A stretch of DNA of 64,000 bases from Colwellia sp. E2M01 (GCF_018860585.1 NZ_JAHKPR010000075.1:22875-86874), one strand, 5' to 3'. Numbered from the stretch's first letter, positions 9,364 to 19,698 are shown. Made by a program: numbers and translations. The notes: generated from the letters alone by a model not told the origin.

Positions 9364-10080
9364 CTATAAAAGAACATCCCGTAACGTAGTTTTCCCATCT
9401 TTATTAGCTTTACTCATTTGTGCCATAAATAATTCTGCGGTAGCAATGGCATCAGACAGTGCGTCATGTGCATGGTGTTCAGGTAACTCAAATTTATGGC
9501 GTAAGTTGCTCAGGCGTAATTCGGAAGGATCATAAGCAACATCACGTTTATCTAAACGGCGTTTTTCTATTGCTAAGGTATCAATAATAGGAAACACTGG
9601 TGCCATGCCATACAATTCATAACAAGCTTGTGTTAAAAATTGCCTTTCAATACGGGCAAAATGCACTAACATTACTTTACCTGCTAATGCTTTCAACAGC
9701 GCTTCAACTACCTCTTTTAAAGATTTACCTTGCTCTTTTTGGCTGTCGGTAATGTGATGAATAATGACGTTACTTTCTTCTAACTGCGCTTTCGTTTTAA
9801 TAATTTGATGATAGCAAGTATTGAGTGCGATTTGCTGTTGTTTTAAGTTTACAAACCCCACGCTAAGTAACTTGTCGCGAGTAGCATCTAAACCAGTGGT
9901 TTCAAAATCTACTGCTAATATCTCAATATCATCAATGGGCGTGTTTATACTGATAACAGGTACGGCTAAAAAATTACGTAAAGCTCCTGCGGGTGCCTTT
10001 TTAAAAAGACGTTTACGTTGGGCTTCATAACCCAATAACCATGAAAATAAAGAGGAATTTCCGATCGTAGCATTAATCAT
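9364..10080 (-). CDS. DnaQ-like 3'-5' exonuclease
   Basis: DEDDh-type exonuclease, 238 residues, related to the DNA polymerase III epsilon subunit but not the replicative dnaQ. Exo I is in AVDFETTGLD, Exo II near LVHFARIERQFL and Exo III in HHAHDALSDA, so the acidic residues and the catalytic His are present. About 50 N-terminal residues precede the nuclease core. Its ATG overlaps the stop of the upstream CBS/DUF294 gene by 4 bp (ATGA), implying translational coupling. This pair is commonly found near acetate-type symporter genes in marine gammaproteobacteria (from memory); a symporter pair does lie 5 kb away here. Confidence 0.88.
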   Translation of the reverse strand: MINATIGNSSLFSWLLGYEAQRKRLFKKAPAGALRNFLAVPVISINTPIDDIEILAVDFETTGLDATRDKLLSVGFVNLKQQQIALNTCYHQIIKTKAQLEESNVIIHHITDSQKEQGKSLKEVVEALLKALAGKVMLVHFARIERQFLTQACYELYGMAPVFPIIDTLAIEKRRLDKRDVAYDPSELRLSNLRHKFELPEHHAHDALSDAIATAELFMAQMSKANKDGKTTLRDVLL

Positions 10081-12005
10081 TGGTAGCTCGACTGCCTAGC
10101 GTCTTGTAAGCTTTTAATTACTTTAAATGCATCTTTAAGATGTTCCCGTTCTAATTTAGAAATGTCTTTAGGTGATAAATAATTGTCGGCACTTTCCCCG
10201 CGCATTAAACATTTTGCTTGATGCTCTACTCGTAACATACCAAGAAATTCGTACGCATCAATTAAGTTTTCTGCTGAAGCTTTAGTGAGTGATGGTGTGC
10301 CTGCTGCTTGTTGAATACGTTCAATAGTATTTACTGCGCTAATACCTTCGGCAAGCGCGTAAATACGGGCTAAGTCAACAACGGGGGCAATGCCATTGTG
10401 TTTTAAATCAAGGGTAGCTTTATGTTTACCATTGGGCTTTAAAACAAAATCACGAAAAAAACCTAGAGGAGGACGCAAACTTAATGCATTTTTAGATAAG
10501 TGAGCAATAAACAAAGTGTTTTGCTTGGTTTGTTTTAATAGTTTTTTTCTTACGTTGCGAAGTATTGATGCATCACCGTAAATGGTCTCTAAATCAAAGA
10601 AAACACTACTATTTAATAACGCTTGTGGGCTTGGCGTACCGACCCAGTCACTAAAGTATTTATGCCAAACTCTTTGTGGCTGTCGCCATTTTGGATTAGT
10701 TGCCATAATATCGCCAGGGCAATATATAAAACCACACTCAGCTAAACCATCACAGACAAAATCGGCTAGGCTTTCAAACCACGCATCGTCATACGGTTTC
10801 ATGGTGTCTGAAATAATAATTGCGTTGTCTTGATCTGAATGTGCTAATTGCTCTTGTCGAGCTTGCGAGCCGGCAGCTAACCATGCATAAGGTACAGGGG
10901 CTGGTCCATATTTATATTCTGCTAATTCTATTAAACGTTTGGTAAACGCCATGGTGATTGCACTAACACTTTTACCAACATGATCTGCACTGCTACCTAA
11001 TTTAGCTAAGCGTATTTGTAATTTAGGTAATAAGTGACTTATTTCAGCTAATTGTTGAACAGTTTGCGCTTTATGAATAATGCTAGATAAATTAATCGCA
11101 TTATGGCCTTCATTATTAATGAGGTCGGTAACAGTGACCATGCCAACAAGGTTGCCATATTTGGTGACAGGAAGATGATGAATATGCTTTGCGGTCATCA
11201 TCATTAGTGCGTCGTAAGCATTATTTTTAATGTCAATACTGCACATATCTGTTGTCATTATACTGCTAATTTTTTCGCTAGTAGCTAACCCTGTAGCGAC
11301 ACAGCGACGACGAATATCTTTGTCGGTAACAATACCAACAGAGGTGCCTTTTTCCGTTACCACTAAACAAGAATAACCTTGTTCATTCATTTGTATAGCA
11401 GCTTGTTGAATTGTTTTTTCAATGTCAATAGAAGCGACTGGGCTTTGATAAAAGCTACCTACCGATGAGTTCATTAAGGTTGAAGATAAAATTGCCTCTT
11501 CATTTACTTGTGTCATTTTGCGTTTTAGACGCTGGGCGGAATTTTGGCTGAAGTAATCACTAATGCTCGGAAATCGTTCACCTATTTCCTGTATAACGCT
11601 AGTTTGAACACTGTAAATTAAACAGTCTTCATCGGTATGCACTTGCAGCTGATTGTCAATGGCGGTTTGATTTGTACTCAATAAGGTATGAGTGAACACA
11701 TTTTCATTCGCGGTGTTACTTTCTGTGGTACTGACATTAGCATGAAAAAAAGCATCGCATAAATCTCCTTCGCCTAATTTATTGACTAATTCACCATCAG
11801 CAGAGAGGCAACTCATCGCACCTTTTCTGATGATGTAAAGTCTGGCTTCTTTGATACTTTTTGGTGGAAAGGGCTCAGATTTTCTAACGTAATTAATTGA
11901 TAATTCACGAACAAGTTGCGAAAGTACTTGTTTAGGTAAGCTGTCAAAGGGCGGAATACTGTGAATAAAACTGCTTATCTCTGAAAGTTCAGGATCCATA
12001 CTCAT
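10077..12005 (-). CDS. cNMP-binding / CBS / DUF294 putative nucleotidyltransferase
   Basis: Large cytosolic signalling protein of 642 residues. In order: a cyclic-nucleotide-binding-like domain (about 15-145), two CBS domains (about 185-300; VGIVTDKDIRRRC and LVGMVTVTDLI), and a DUF294 nucleotidyltransferase-like domain with GSQARQEQLAHSDQDNAII, whose GS...D.D pattern matches GlnD/GlnE-type uridylyltransferases. A C-terminal helical substrate-binding-like region follows. The organisation suggests sensing adenine nucleotides and modifying a partner protein; the target is unknown. It is coupled to the exonuclease by a 4-bp overlap. Confidence 0.88.
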   Translation of the reverse strand: MSMDPELSEISSFIHSIPPFDSLPKQVLSQLVRELSINYVRKSEPFPPKSIKEARLYIIRKGAMSCLSADGELVNKLGEGDLCDAFFHANVSTTESNTANENVFTHTLLSTNQTAIDNQLQVHTDEDCLIYSVQTSVIQEIGERFPSISDYFSQNSAQRLKRKMTQVNEEAILSSTLMNSSVGSFYQSPVASIDIEKTIQQAAIQMNEQGYSCLVVTEKGTSVGIVTDKDIRRRCVATGLATSEKISSIMTTDMCSIDIKNNAYDALMMMTAKHIHHLPVTKYGNLVGMVTVTDLINNEGHNAINLSSIIHKAQTVQQLAEISHLLPKLQIRLAKLGSSADHVGKSVSAITMAFTKRLIELAEYKYGPAPVPYAWLAAGSQARQEQLAHSDQDNAIIISDTMKPYDDAWFESLADFVCDGLAECGFIYCPGDIMATNPKWRQPQRVWHKYFSDWVGTPSPQALLNSSVFFDLETIYGDASILRNVRKKLLKQTKQNTLFIAHLSKNALSLRPPLGFFRDFVLKPNGKHKATLDLKHNGIAPVVDLARIYALAEGISAVNTIERIQQAAGTPSLTKASAENLIDAYEFLGMLRVEHQAKCLMRGESADNYLSPKDISKLEREHLKDAFKVIKSLQDARQSSYQ

Positions 12006-12112
12006 GCTTCAGCCTTATAATATAAGTGAATAATATCGCGTGATATGGCTAATCTAGAGTCTTGGTGATGTTTAGACAAGTGTTAATCAGTAAAATTAGA
12101 CTAAAGTGTGAG

Positions 12113-12141
12113 TTGTCAGGACGAATGATTCGTCCTGACAA
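12113..12141. terminator. Strong hairpin between the DUF294 and chemoreceptor genes
   Basis: TTGTCAGGACGAAT and its exact complement flank a single base (about 13 usable pairs). It lies just past the chemoreceptor stop codon, but no T-run follows on either strand, so it is either an RNA 3'-end stabiliser or a weak terminator. Confidence 0.5.
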
Positions 12142-12158
12142 TAATCGACATTCATCAA

Positions 12159-14240
12159 TTAATTTTCGTCTATTTTAAATTCACTAATGTAAACATTTAA
12201 GCGACCGCCGGTTTCTTTTAAACCTTCAGCGGAAGAAGCTGTGTCATTTGTTTTTGAGGTGATTTTGTCGGCATCTTCTTTGATCGCATGTATGCGTTCA
12301 TTGATTTCATTGGACACATTCGTTTGTTGTTCAGCTGCCGTTGCGATTTGTTCAGCCATTTGCATAATGTTGTCTAGCTCAGTTTTCATTATATTTACCG
12401 CTTCAGCACCTTCAATCACAATATCCACAGCTTTAGCACCTTCAGATTGTAAATTATCCATATTGGTAGTAGCGGCATCTGCACCTTTTTGAAGTGCTTC
12501 TATTTGATAACGAATTTGTTCTGTCGATTCTTGAGTTCGACCTGCTAAGCTTCTCACTTCATCTGCGACAACCGCAAAGCCTCTACCCATATCACCAGCT
12601 CTTGCGGCTTCAATAGCAGCATTTAAAGCTAATAAGTTAGTTTGCTCGGCAATACCCTGTATTACATTTAACACATTGCCAATAAGGCTAGTTTCCTGAT
12701 TTAATGAATTAACGACTTGACTTGTGTTGCCTAACTCTAACGTTAACTTTTCCATCATTTGCTGACTTAATGCCGCATTATCTGAACTTTTCACTGCAAT
12801 ATTGTAAGCATTTTGAACTGCATTAGAGGTTTGTAATGCCATGTTAGACACTTCTTCTATCGTTGCGGTCATTTCATTGATGGCAACAGAAATACTATCT
12901 GTTGCTTGAAGTTGTCTATCAGAAAGCTCTAACGATTCATTCATCGCATTGGAAACATCACTGGTTGTTTTGTTAATAACAATAGCTTCATTTTTGACAT
13001 AGCCAAGGGTTGCATTAAAGCTTTCGAGTAAGCTATTAAACGCCGCACTTAATTCGGACAATTCATCTTTACCGTCAGCATCGAGTTTGATTGACATGTC
13101 TTTGTTTGTGGTTAACAGCTTAAAAGAGCCAACCATTGCTTTTAATTGGTTAGTAATACTGTGACCAATAAAATATGAAATAATTGCAATGATTACTAGT
13201 GCTAGAATCATTAAAATTAACGTTTCTATTACGCGTTGGTTAGCGTCATCTATTAGCGCTTCTTTTGTATCAATAAGCTGATTTAATGCAACATCCATGG
13301 TCTGCTGATAAAGGTCGAAAATTTCAGCCGTGGTGCGATCCCAGTCTATGCTTGCATCAACTTTTAATGGTTTATTGAGTTGCTCGTATATACCTGTGCG
13401 TGCTTGTAAAGCAATTTGGTCAGCCATTAGAAAGTATTTGTTAGCTCTCATTTCATTATATGCTTTGGCTGTTGCTTCATCGGCAAAGCTTAAAAAGGTA
13501 TCCAAGTAATTTTGGTTTTTAGTAAAGCTACTATAAATTTGAGTGTGAGTGTAAACATCTCTAGCATTGTAAATGGCTAAATAGACAAAACTATTATGAA
13601 AAGAATATTCTGTATTGGCGGCAACTAAATTGTAATAAGCACTGGATAATTTACCTAATTGCGGATTTTGCATTGAGATCACAACAATCTCATTAAGCGA
13701 AAGCACTAAGCGTTTAATTAATACTTCCATTTCCCACATGGTATGTAGATCACGACCAAATTCTGAGGTGTAATTTTTAGATAGATGAGATTTTTCATCA
13801 GCTGCATTACGAACATATTGAAATTTATCAATTAAATTGCGAATAATATTTATATGTTGGTTAAGTATTTGAAATTGTTCAAGGGTTTCTTTGTTTTCAT
13901 TAATGAAATTCAAATATTTATTTTGACTCAACAACGCATTAGCTCGCGCTTTTTTCATCTCGTCTAAGTATTTATTGGCATCCATGGGCTTGCCAGCAAT
14001 GTTTTTTTCTGGCGTTGCATCAATATATAAACGTGAATAAAAGGCTTCTTTTATAACGTCTGCAGCCAACGGAGCGGTTACTTGAGAGTAATCTAATACA
14101 ACGTCTAACTTGTTGATATTATCTTGTTCAGTAAATGCATTGTTCAGTCTTTCTATTGACAACAAAAATGTAAAAATTAGCGGAATTAAAACTAAAATTA
14201 TAATACGTGTTTGAATCTTAATTTTATTTAAAAATAACAT
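12159..14240 (-). CDS. Methyl-accepting chemotaxis protein with large helical sensor
   Basis: Chemoreceptor of 693 residues. A first membrane helix (about 10-28) is followed by a long, mostly helical periplasmic region of about 300 residues resembling nitrate/nitrite-sensor (NIT-like) receptors, a second helix (about 335-360), HAMP (about 360-410), and a cytoplasmic signalling domain whose tip [20 protein letters not shown] lies near residue 545. No CheR-binding pentapeptide is present (ends SEFKIDEN). The NIT assignment rests on length and helical character, not a clear motif. It has an AT-rich upstream region and appears monocistronic. Confidence 0.92.
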   Translation of the reverse strand: MLFLNKIKIQTRIIILVLIPLIFTFLLSIERLNNAFTEQDNINKLDVVLDYSQVTAPLAADVIKEAFYSRLYIDATPEKNIAGKPMDANKYLDEMKKARANALLSQNKYLNFINENKETLEQFQILNQHINIIRNLIDKFQYVRNAADEKSHLSKNYTSEFGRDLHTMWEMEVLIKRLVLSLNEIVVISMQNPQLGKLSSAYYNLVAANTEYSFHNSFVYLAIYNARDVYTHTQIYSSFTKNQNYLDTFLSFADEATAKAYNEMRANKYFLMADQIALQARTGIYEQLNKPLKVDASIDWDRTTAEIFDLYQQTMDVALNQLIDTKEALIDDANQRVIETLILMILALVIIAIISYFIGHSITNQLKAMVGSFKLLTTNKDMSIKLDADGKDELSELSAAFNSLLESFNATLGYVKNEAIVINKTTSDVSNAMNESLELSDRQLQATDSISVAINEMTATIEEVSNMALQTSNAVQNAYNIAVKSSDNAALSQQMMEKLTLELGNTSQVVNSLNQETSLIGNVLNVIQGIAEQTNLLALNAAIEAARAGDMGRGFAVVADEVRSLAGRTQESTEQIRYQIEALQKGADAATTNMDNLQSEGAKAVDIVIEGAEAVNIMKTELDNIMQMAEQIATAAEQQTNVSNEINERIHAIKEDADKITSKTNDTASSAEGLKETGGRLNVYISEFKIDEN

Positions 14241-14535
14241 GACAAGTATAACCTCATAAAAAATATAGATATTCTTTTAAATATTCTTGCAACAAGCTAT
14301 TTAACTGTTAACAAAACTACAATTACTGTATTGAAAATAATATATTGAGTCAATTAATTATCAAAGAGATCGTACTGATAAATAGTTTGGGGGAGCCTTG
14401 TTTCTGTGTTAATAAGTTTTAAATAATAACCATTATTATTTTTGTTGGAGGAATTTATTCGCTTAGTAAGAACCTATAAGTAAACATAATTCAGGCTAAA
14501 TTAGCAAGCTACTTCCTTGTAGTTACTATTGAGTC

Positions 14536-15186
14536 TTAATTTTGCTCTGCGAGCAATTGGCTAAGTACTTGTTTATAAGCCTCAACCGATTGTGCGCCTG
14601 TTAATGCGCTTGTACGATTAAAAACCACTGTAGGTACGCTTGAAACGCCCATGCTATGCCATTGTGTTTCGATAGCTCTGATTTTTTCACTGTTACTCGT
14701 ATCAGCTAACGCTTGCTCTGCTTTAGCTCTGTCGATACCTATTGCATCGCTTTCTGCTAATAAAACATCACGTAGTGAAATATCTTTACCTTCGGTAAAA
14801 AAAGCAGTGAATAAACGGAGTTTGAGTTCGGTTTGCTTACCTAAATTTTCGGCTAAATCTAACAATATATGGGCATCGAGCGTATTAACCATCTTGGTTT
14901 CATCAGAGTAATTAAATATGAAATTATGCTCTGCGCCTAGTTTACTAATGTTTTCGCGGGCGCTATCGCTATCTGCACGCGAAGCCCCGTATTTTCTGGC
15001 GACGTGTTCGCGTAGTGGCTCACCTTCTGCGGGCATATCAGGGTTAAGCTCGAAAGGTTGCCATTCAATGTCAATTTTATCGTTAAGCTGTAATTCATCA
15101 ATGGCAACTTTAAGTCGGTTGTAACCGATAATACACCACGGACAAACGATATCTGAAATGATGTCTAATTTGATTTTTTTAGTCAT
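14536..15186 (-). CDS. FrnE-like DsbA family oxidoreductase
   Basis: Thioredoxin-fold protein of 216 residues. The N-terminal DIVCPWCIIGYNRL region carries a CPWC redox motif, and the helical insertion and C-terminal SVPTVVFN (cis-Pro region) match the FrnE/polyketide-associated DsbA group. There is no signal peptide, so it acts in the cytosol, probably as a dithiol-disulphide exchanger or isomerase. GGAG precedes the ATG. It lies 182 bp behind the AhpD-like gene on the same strand, and both appear to answer to the divergent TetR regulator, suggesting response to electrophiles or oxidants (inference). Confidence 0.9.
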   Translation of the reverse strand: MTKKIKLDIISDIVCPWCIIGYNRLKVAIDELQLNDKIDIEWQPFELNPDMPAEGEPLREHVARKYGASRADSDSARENISKLGAEHNFIFNYSDETKMVNTLDAHILLDLAENLGKQTELKLRLFTAFFTEGKDISLRDVLLAESDAIGIDRAKAEQALADTSNSEKIRAIETQWHSMGVSSVPTVVFNRTSALTGAQSVEAYKQVLSQLLAEQN

Positions 15187-15368
15187 GACAACTCCATTTA
15201 TAATTAATGAAACGGGAATAATCTTTATAGCGACAATTTTCTTTAGTTGCTGCTAATGAGAGGTTAAATCAAAACTACTCTGTAGCTAATAGCCCCCTAT
15301 TAACCACAGAAGTAGCCTGATTTACCCCTTTGCACAACAGCGCACAAAGCCTCAGTAACCTAATTAAG

Positions 15369-15920
15369 TTACTTCTTAGTCCACGCAAAAGACTCAAACA
15401 TTGGATCTACAGGGGTGTTAGCTACATGGTTTACATAGTTGCTAATTACTTTTTGTGATAAACCTAAGATAATTTCTAACACTTGCTGTTGACTGTAACC
15501 GGCAGTGAAAAAGTCTTTAAGATCTTGCTGCGAAACATTACCACGATTTCGAACCATGCTTAATGTAAAGTCTCTCAATGCTTGTAATTTAGCCGTTGGC
15601 AAAGCCGTTTCATTGCGTAACGCTTCTGTTATAGCAGGGTCAACCTTCATTGAATGAGCAATTCCAGTATGCGCGGGTACACAATAATGACATTCATGCT
15701 CAACATTAATGGTTTGCCAAACAACGGTTAACTCTTCGGCATCAAGCGATGTTTCTGTAAAAAACTGATGTAATTGTGTGTAGGCAGTTAATGTTTGTGG
15801 TGACTCGGCCATAACTGCGAATAAGCCAGGTACTGCGCCCATTTGCTTTTCTGCGCCGATTAAAATGTCTTTACTTTTGGTTGGTGCTGTTTCGGCTGTG
15901 TGTAGTGTAAATATAGTCAT
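15369..15920 (-). CDS. Carboxymuconolactone decarboxylase / AhpD-like protein
   Basis: All-helical protein of 183 residues with the AhpD-like active-site pattern: Glu and His shortly before a CHYC (CXXC) pair, then a His (VEHECHYCVPAHTGIA). Such proteins reduce peroxides through the paired cysteines, or are uncharacterised relatives of carboxymuconolactone decarboxylase; the intact CXXC favours a redox role. AGGA precedes the ATG. The promoter region shared with tetR contains three near-identical palindromes, two of them within 110 bp of this start, so direct repression by TetR is likely. Confidence 0.88.
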   Translation of the reverse strand: MTIFTLHTAETAPTKSKDILIGAEKQMGAVPGLFAVMAESPQTLTAYTQLHQFFTETSLDAEELTVVWQTINVEHECHYCVPAHTGIAHSMKVDPAITEALRNETALPTAKLQALRDFTLSMVRNRGNVSQQDLKDFFTAGYSQQQVLEIILGLSQKVISNYVNHVANTPVDPMFESFAWTKK

Positions 15921-15988
15921 TGTTATATTCCTATTGGGTTAGTTTTATTTCGTTAAGTTAATTCTATATGAGTTACTATAGAAGATAA

Positions 15989-16127
15989 TGAACGATCGTT
16001 CAATAAAATTAGTGAACATTCGTTCAAATATTTATTTTGAATAATAATTGAGTTAGTTTAAAGGGAGGTTTGCGTCTAATGAGTTTTGCTAATAAAATAT
16101 ATTTCTTTATAGTTGAACTAGCGTTCA
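15989..16127. promoter_or_regulatory. Three TetR-type operator palindromes
   Basis: TGAACGATCGTTCA (15989-16002, perfect), TGAACATTCGTTCA (16013-16026) and TGAACTAGCGTTCA (16114-16127) share TGAAC-N4-GTTCA. The first two are 24 bp apart and lie near the AhpD-like gene; the third is 25 bp before the tetR ATG. This suits autorepression plus repression of the redox genes by the same dimer. Confidence 0.82.
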
Positions 16128-16151
16128 CTTAAATATTCTCAGGTGTTTTTT

Positions 16152-16736
16152 ATGGCTAAGCCAGCAAAGTTTGATAGACAAGATGTAATTAATAAAGCCA
16201 CAAATCTTTATTGGAAAAAAGGTTTTCACGCCACTTCAATGCGTAATTTACAAGATGTAATTGATATGCGTCCAGGTAGTATTTATGCTGCTTTTGGCAA
16301 TAAAGATGGCCTTTTTCTTGAAGTTTTAAAAAATTACACAGACATGGGTATTTCCGCGCTAGCTGATTGTAGAGCAGAAAACTCCTCACCTATCGCGGCT
16401 TTAAAAGCGTTTGTAATTATGCAAGTTGTTGATACTCAAAAAGATGCGCCAAATGGGATGTGCATGTTAGCTAAAACTGTTGGTGAGTTAACTGATGAAC
16501 ACCAAGAATTGTTAACGACAGCAAGGAGTTCACTGCTGCGTATTGAACAAGCCTTTGTGAGTTTAATTGAAGAAGCACAAAGCTTAGGTGAAATTAGCCA
16601 AGATAAAGATGCTAAAAGGCTAGCAAGTCATGTGATGATACAAATTAACGGTTTACGTACTTATGCTACAGCGAATAATGGTAATGCGTCACTTAATGAT
16701 TTAATTAATGATATGTTTACACAATATCCATTTTAA
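16152..16736 (+). CDS. TetR/AcrR family transcriptional regulator
   Basis: Ligand-responsive repressor of 194 residues. The N-terminal helix-turn-helix spans about 8-52 (NKATNLYWKKGFHATSMRNL, then RPGSIYAAFGNKDGLF), followed by a helical ligand domain. The chosen start is the ATG at 16152, six bases after AGGTG; a GTG three codons earlier sits within that Shine-Dalgarno. It is divergent from the AhpD-like gene, and the shared intergenic region holds three TGAAC-N4-GTTCA palindromes. The C-terminal domain recalls TetR regulators of redox or electrophile-responsive genes, but the inducer is unknown. Confidence 0.9.
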   Translation: MAKPAKFDRQDVINKATNLYWKKGFHATSMRNLQDVIDMRPGSIYAAFGNKDGLFLEVLKNYTDMGISALADCRAENSSPIAALKAFVIMQVVDTQKDAPNGMCMLAKTVGELTDEHQELLTTARSSLLRIEQAFVSLIEEAQSLGEISQDKDAKRLASHVMIQINGLRTYATANNGNASLNDLINDMFTQYPF

Positions 16737-16745
16737 TTGCTGCTG

Positions 16746-16771
16746 TTAGTTTAGCTTTAAAGCTAAACTAA
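16746..16771. terminator. Perfect 26-bp palindrome after tetR
   Basis: TTAGTTTAGCTTT followed directly by its exact complement, 10 bp after the tetR stop codon. No T-run follows, so it is a terminator-like or 3'-end-protecting hairpin. The rest of 16772-17062 is AT-rich leader of the symporter operon; no clear promoter was recognised. Confidence 0.5.
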
Positions 16772-17062
16772 TTATGAAAAAATTAATCTGAGATCAGGTT
16801 ATTTATCCTCGTTTACCTCCTTTCACTTCATTTGTTTAATATTTAATCGATAAACATAATTGTAAGGCATTAATTTAGCCTAACTTTGGTGAATCTAGAC
16901 TAAAGGCTAATATCTCCTAAAAAAAAAGCTTGTTAGATTGATCAACAGTTGAAGTTAAGCTTTTACTAGAATGTTCAAATAATTACTAACAACTAATAAA
17001 GCGTAATAAAGCGAAGTAACATAATAATCGCTAACAAAACGCTCGGTCGCTAGGAGGCTATT

Positions 17063-17311
17063 GTGGAAAATAAAGAAGCATATTGGAAAGAAAATCTGCG
17101 CTTGATCTTTATCTGTCTTGCAATCTGGTTTTTTGTTTCATTTGGTTTAGGCCTACTGCTAGTAGAGCCGTTAAATGAAATTAGACTAGGTGGGTACAAG
17201 CTAGGTTTCTGGTTTGCACAGCAAGGTTCTATTTATTCATTTTTAGGTTTGATTTTTTGGTATGGCGCCAAAATGAACAAGCTTGATAAAAAATATAACG
17301 CGGAGAGCTAA
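17063..17311 (+). CDS. DUF4212 small subunit of a sodium/solute symporter
   Basis: Inner-membrane protein of 82 residues with two hydrophobic segments (about 12-35 and 47-70) and the DUF4212 pattern (YWKENLRLI, FWFAQQGS). GTG start with a strong AGGAGG five bases upstream. It precedes the symporter by two bases, so the two are certainly co-transcribed. Members are encoded next to VC_2705-type SSS symporters and are taken to be an accessory subunit. Confidence 0.93.
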   Translation: MENKEAYWKENLRLIFICLAIWFFVSFGLGLLLVEPLNEIRLGGYKLGFWFAQQGSIYSFLGLIFWYGAKMNKLDKKYNAES

Positions 17312-17313
17312 AA

Positions 17314-19104
17314 ATGGATGAGTTAAAATTCTATACTTACATCGCCGTATTCGGTACGTTTGGCTTATATTTTGCCATTGCTTGGTGGGCTCGTGCAGGT
17401 TCAACCAGTGATTTTTATGTAGCGGGTGGCGGCATTACCCCATTACAAAACGGTATGGCAATTGGTGCCGATTGGATGAGTGCAGCGTCATTTATTTCAA
17501 TGGCAGGTATGATTTCCTTTATGGGTTACGGCGGCTCAGTTTTCTTAATGGGTTGGACTGGTGGTTATGTATTATTGGCTATGTTATTAGCGCCATATAT
17601 GCGTAAACACGGTAAGTTCACCGTTCCTGAGTTTATTTTCGATCGTTATTACTCAAAAACAGCCCGTATTGTAGCGGTTGCTTGTTTAATTATCGCATCA
17701 TTAACTTACATCATTGGTCAAATGAAAGGTGTAGGTGTTGCTTTCTCTCGCTTCTTAGAAGTTGATTACGGCTTAGGCTTAGGCATCGGCATGTTCGTTG
17801 TTTGGGTTTATGCGGTATTAGGCGGCATGAAAGGTATTACTTATACGCAAATTGCTCAGTATGTAGTAATGATTTTTGCATACACAATTCCAGCGGTATT
17901 TATTTCATTACAACTTACCGGTAATCCAATTCCGCAATTAGGTTTAGGTAGCACTTTAGCTGACGGTAGTGGTGTTTACTTACTTGATAAGTTAGACATG
18001 GTTGTAACTGAAATAGGCTTTAAAGAATACACTACATCAAACTTAGGCGGCACATTAAATATGTTCGCTTACACTATGTCGTTGATGATTGGTACAGCGG
18101 GTCTGCCGCATGTAATTATGCGCTTCTTTACTGTTCCCTCAGTAGAAGCTGCACGTTCTTCTGCAGGTTACGCTTTAGTATGTATTGCTTTACTTTACAC
18201 AGTAGCTCCAGCTGTTGGTGCAATGGCTCGTTTGAACCTTATGCATACCATTGAACCGGTAGCGGGTCAAAATCTTGAGTATTCTGAACGTCCACAATGG
18301 TTTAAAGACTGGGAAACAACAGGTTTATTACAGTTTGAAGATAAAAATGGTGACGGTAAAATTCAATATACTGCCAACACTACAGATAGCAACATTGTCG
18401 TAACTAATGATATGACGGGTGCTCAACAAACTGTTGTTCCAAATGAAATGGTTAAAGTTGACCGTGACATCATGGTACTTGCGAACCCTGCTATTGCTAA
18501 CTTACCAAACTGGGTTATTGCCTTAGTTGCAGCTGGTGGTTTAGCGGCGGCACTTTCGACAGCAGCCGGTTTATTGTTAGCGATATCATCATCAATCTCT
18601 CATGATTTAATGAAAGGGGTGTTAACGCCTGATTTATCTGAGAAGAATGAATTGCTTGCCGGTCGTGTTGTAATGACCATTGCTATCTTAATCTCTGGTT
18701 ATCTAGGGCTTCATCCTCCAGGGTTTGCTGCAGGTACAGTTGCATTAGCCTTTGGTTTAGCAGCATCAAGTATCTTCCCGGCATTAATGATGGGTATATT
18801 CTCTAAGAAAATGAGTGGTACAGCAGCTATCGCAGGTATGTGTTCAGGTATCGGTGTAACAATGTTATACGTGTTCCAACACAAAGGTATTATGTTTATC
18901 CCAGGTACTGACTTCCTAGGAAACATGGGAGCAGATTGGTTCTTCGGTATCTCTCCTAATGCATTTGGTGCAGTTGGTGCATTAGTTAACTTTGCTGTAG
19001 CATTTGCAGTACTTAAGTTTACCGGCCCAGCTCCTGCTAATATTCAAGATATGGTAGAAAACATGCGTACTCCGGGCGATGTAGGCGCAGCACATGCACA
19101 CTAA
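17314..19104 (+). CDS. VC_2705-type sodium:solute symporter
   Basis: SSS-family secondary transporter of 596 residues with about 13 membrane helices. Recognisable segments: STSDFYVAGGGITP near the N-terminus, GADWMSAASFISMAG (family signature) and AALSTAAGLLLAISSSISHD in the Na+-site region. A polar insertion of about 90 residues (about 310-400) sits between helices, as in this subfamily. Relatives include ActP-type acetate permeases, so a short carboxylate is the likely substrate, not proven here. GGAG precedes the ATG. Coupled with the DUF4212 subunit and followed by a terminator. Confidence 0.93.
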   Translation: MDELKFYTYIAVFGTFGLYFAIAWWARAGSTSDFYVAGGGITPLQNGMAIGADWMSAASFISMAGMISFMGYGGSVFLMGWTGGYVLLAMLLAPYMRKHGKFTVPEFIFDRYYSKTARIVAVACLIIASLTYIIGQMKGVGVAFSRFLEVDYGLGLGIGMFVVWVYAVLGGMKGITYTQIAQYVVMIFAYTIPAVFISLQLTGNPIPQLGLGSTLADGSGVYLLDKLDMVVTEIGFKEYTTSNLGGTLNMFAYTMSLMIGTAGLPHVIMRFFTVPSVEAARSSAGYALVCIALLYTVAPAVGAMARLNLMHTIEPVAGQNLEYSERPQWFKDWETTGLLQFEDKNGDGKIQYTANTTDSNIVVTNDMTGAQQTVVPNEMVKVDRDIMVLANPAIANLPNWVIALVAAGGLAAALSTAAGLLLAISSSISHDLMKGVLTPDLSEKNELLAGRVVMTIAILISGYLGLHPPGFAAGTVALAFGLAASSIFPALMMGIFSKKMSGTAAIAGMCSGIGVTMLYVFQHKGIMFIPGTDFLGNMGADWFFGISPNAFGAVGALVNFAVAFAVLKFTGPAPANIQDMVENMRTPGDVGAAHAH

Positions 19105-19152
19105 GGGAGGAAGTATGGGTTATTAATTTTAATAATCGGTAAGTAAAACTAA

Positions 19153-19196
19153 AAAGGCTAGACGACTCATTCTAAAGTTGCCTAGCCTTTCTTTTT
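19153..19196 (+). terminator. Terminator after the symporter
   Basis: AAAGGCTAG ... CTAGCCTTT with a 20-nt loop able to pair further, followed by CTTTTTC. It lies about 50 bp after the symporter stop. Confidence 0.75.
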
Positions 19197-19257
19197 CTAG
19201 GGTAATTTGCTCTAATAAAACACGTAATTAAATAGAAGTTAAGGTTCAAATAATCTT

Positions 19258-19698
19258 ATGAATAAACACTTAAAAATTGCCTTTTTGGTGGCACCAATTC
19301 TTGCTATTGCTGGCTTTGGTCTTGCTGATTTATACAGTGAAAATAAAGCAGCGCAAGAGAAGGTAATACAGCTAGTTGCAGAAGGTAATTGTGATGTTAC
19401 TCAAAATGACTGTGTACTGACTTCAGGAGAGTTTAAAATTAATGTATCTGATAAAGCTGGCGTTACACAAATTAACTCTACTTTTCCTTTAGATACAGCG
19501 ACATTATTTTTAGTCGATGAGAATGACAAAATGACCCCATACCCTTTAGGTATGAAAGAAAACCCTTATTATTGGCGCAGAAATACGCCTTTAGGTGAGT
19601 TAGTTGCAAACCAAGGTGATCGTTATAAGTTACGCATCGTTGCTACTATTAAAGGTGGCCAATACATTAGTGAATTTTATACGAAAACGGTTCATTAG
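19258..19698 (+). CDS. Small membrane-anchored hypothetical protein
   Basis: 146 residues with an N-terminal hydrophobic anchor or signal (about 7-26), then a soluble extracytoplasmic region with two Cys (CDVTQNDC) that could form a disulphide. No family was recognised. It follows the symporter operon with a terminator between, so it may be separately expressed. The only possible Shine-Dalgarno, AAGG, is rather far from the ATG. Confidence 0.65.
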   Translation: MNKHLKIAFLVAPILAIAGFGLADLYSENKAAQEKVIQLVAEGNCDVTQNDCVLTSGEFKINVSDKAGVTQINSTFPLDTATLFLVDENDKMTPYPLGMKENPYYWRRNTPLGELVANQGDRYKLRIVATIKGGQYISEFYTKTVH

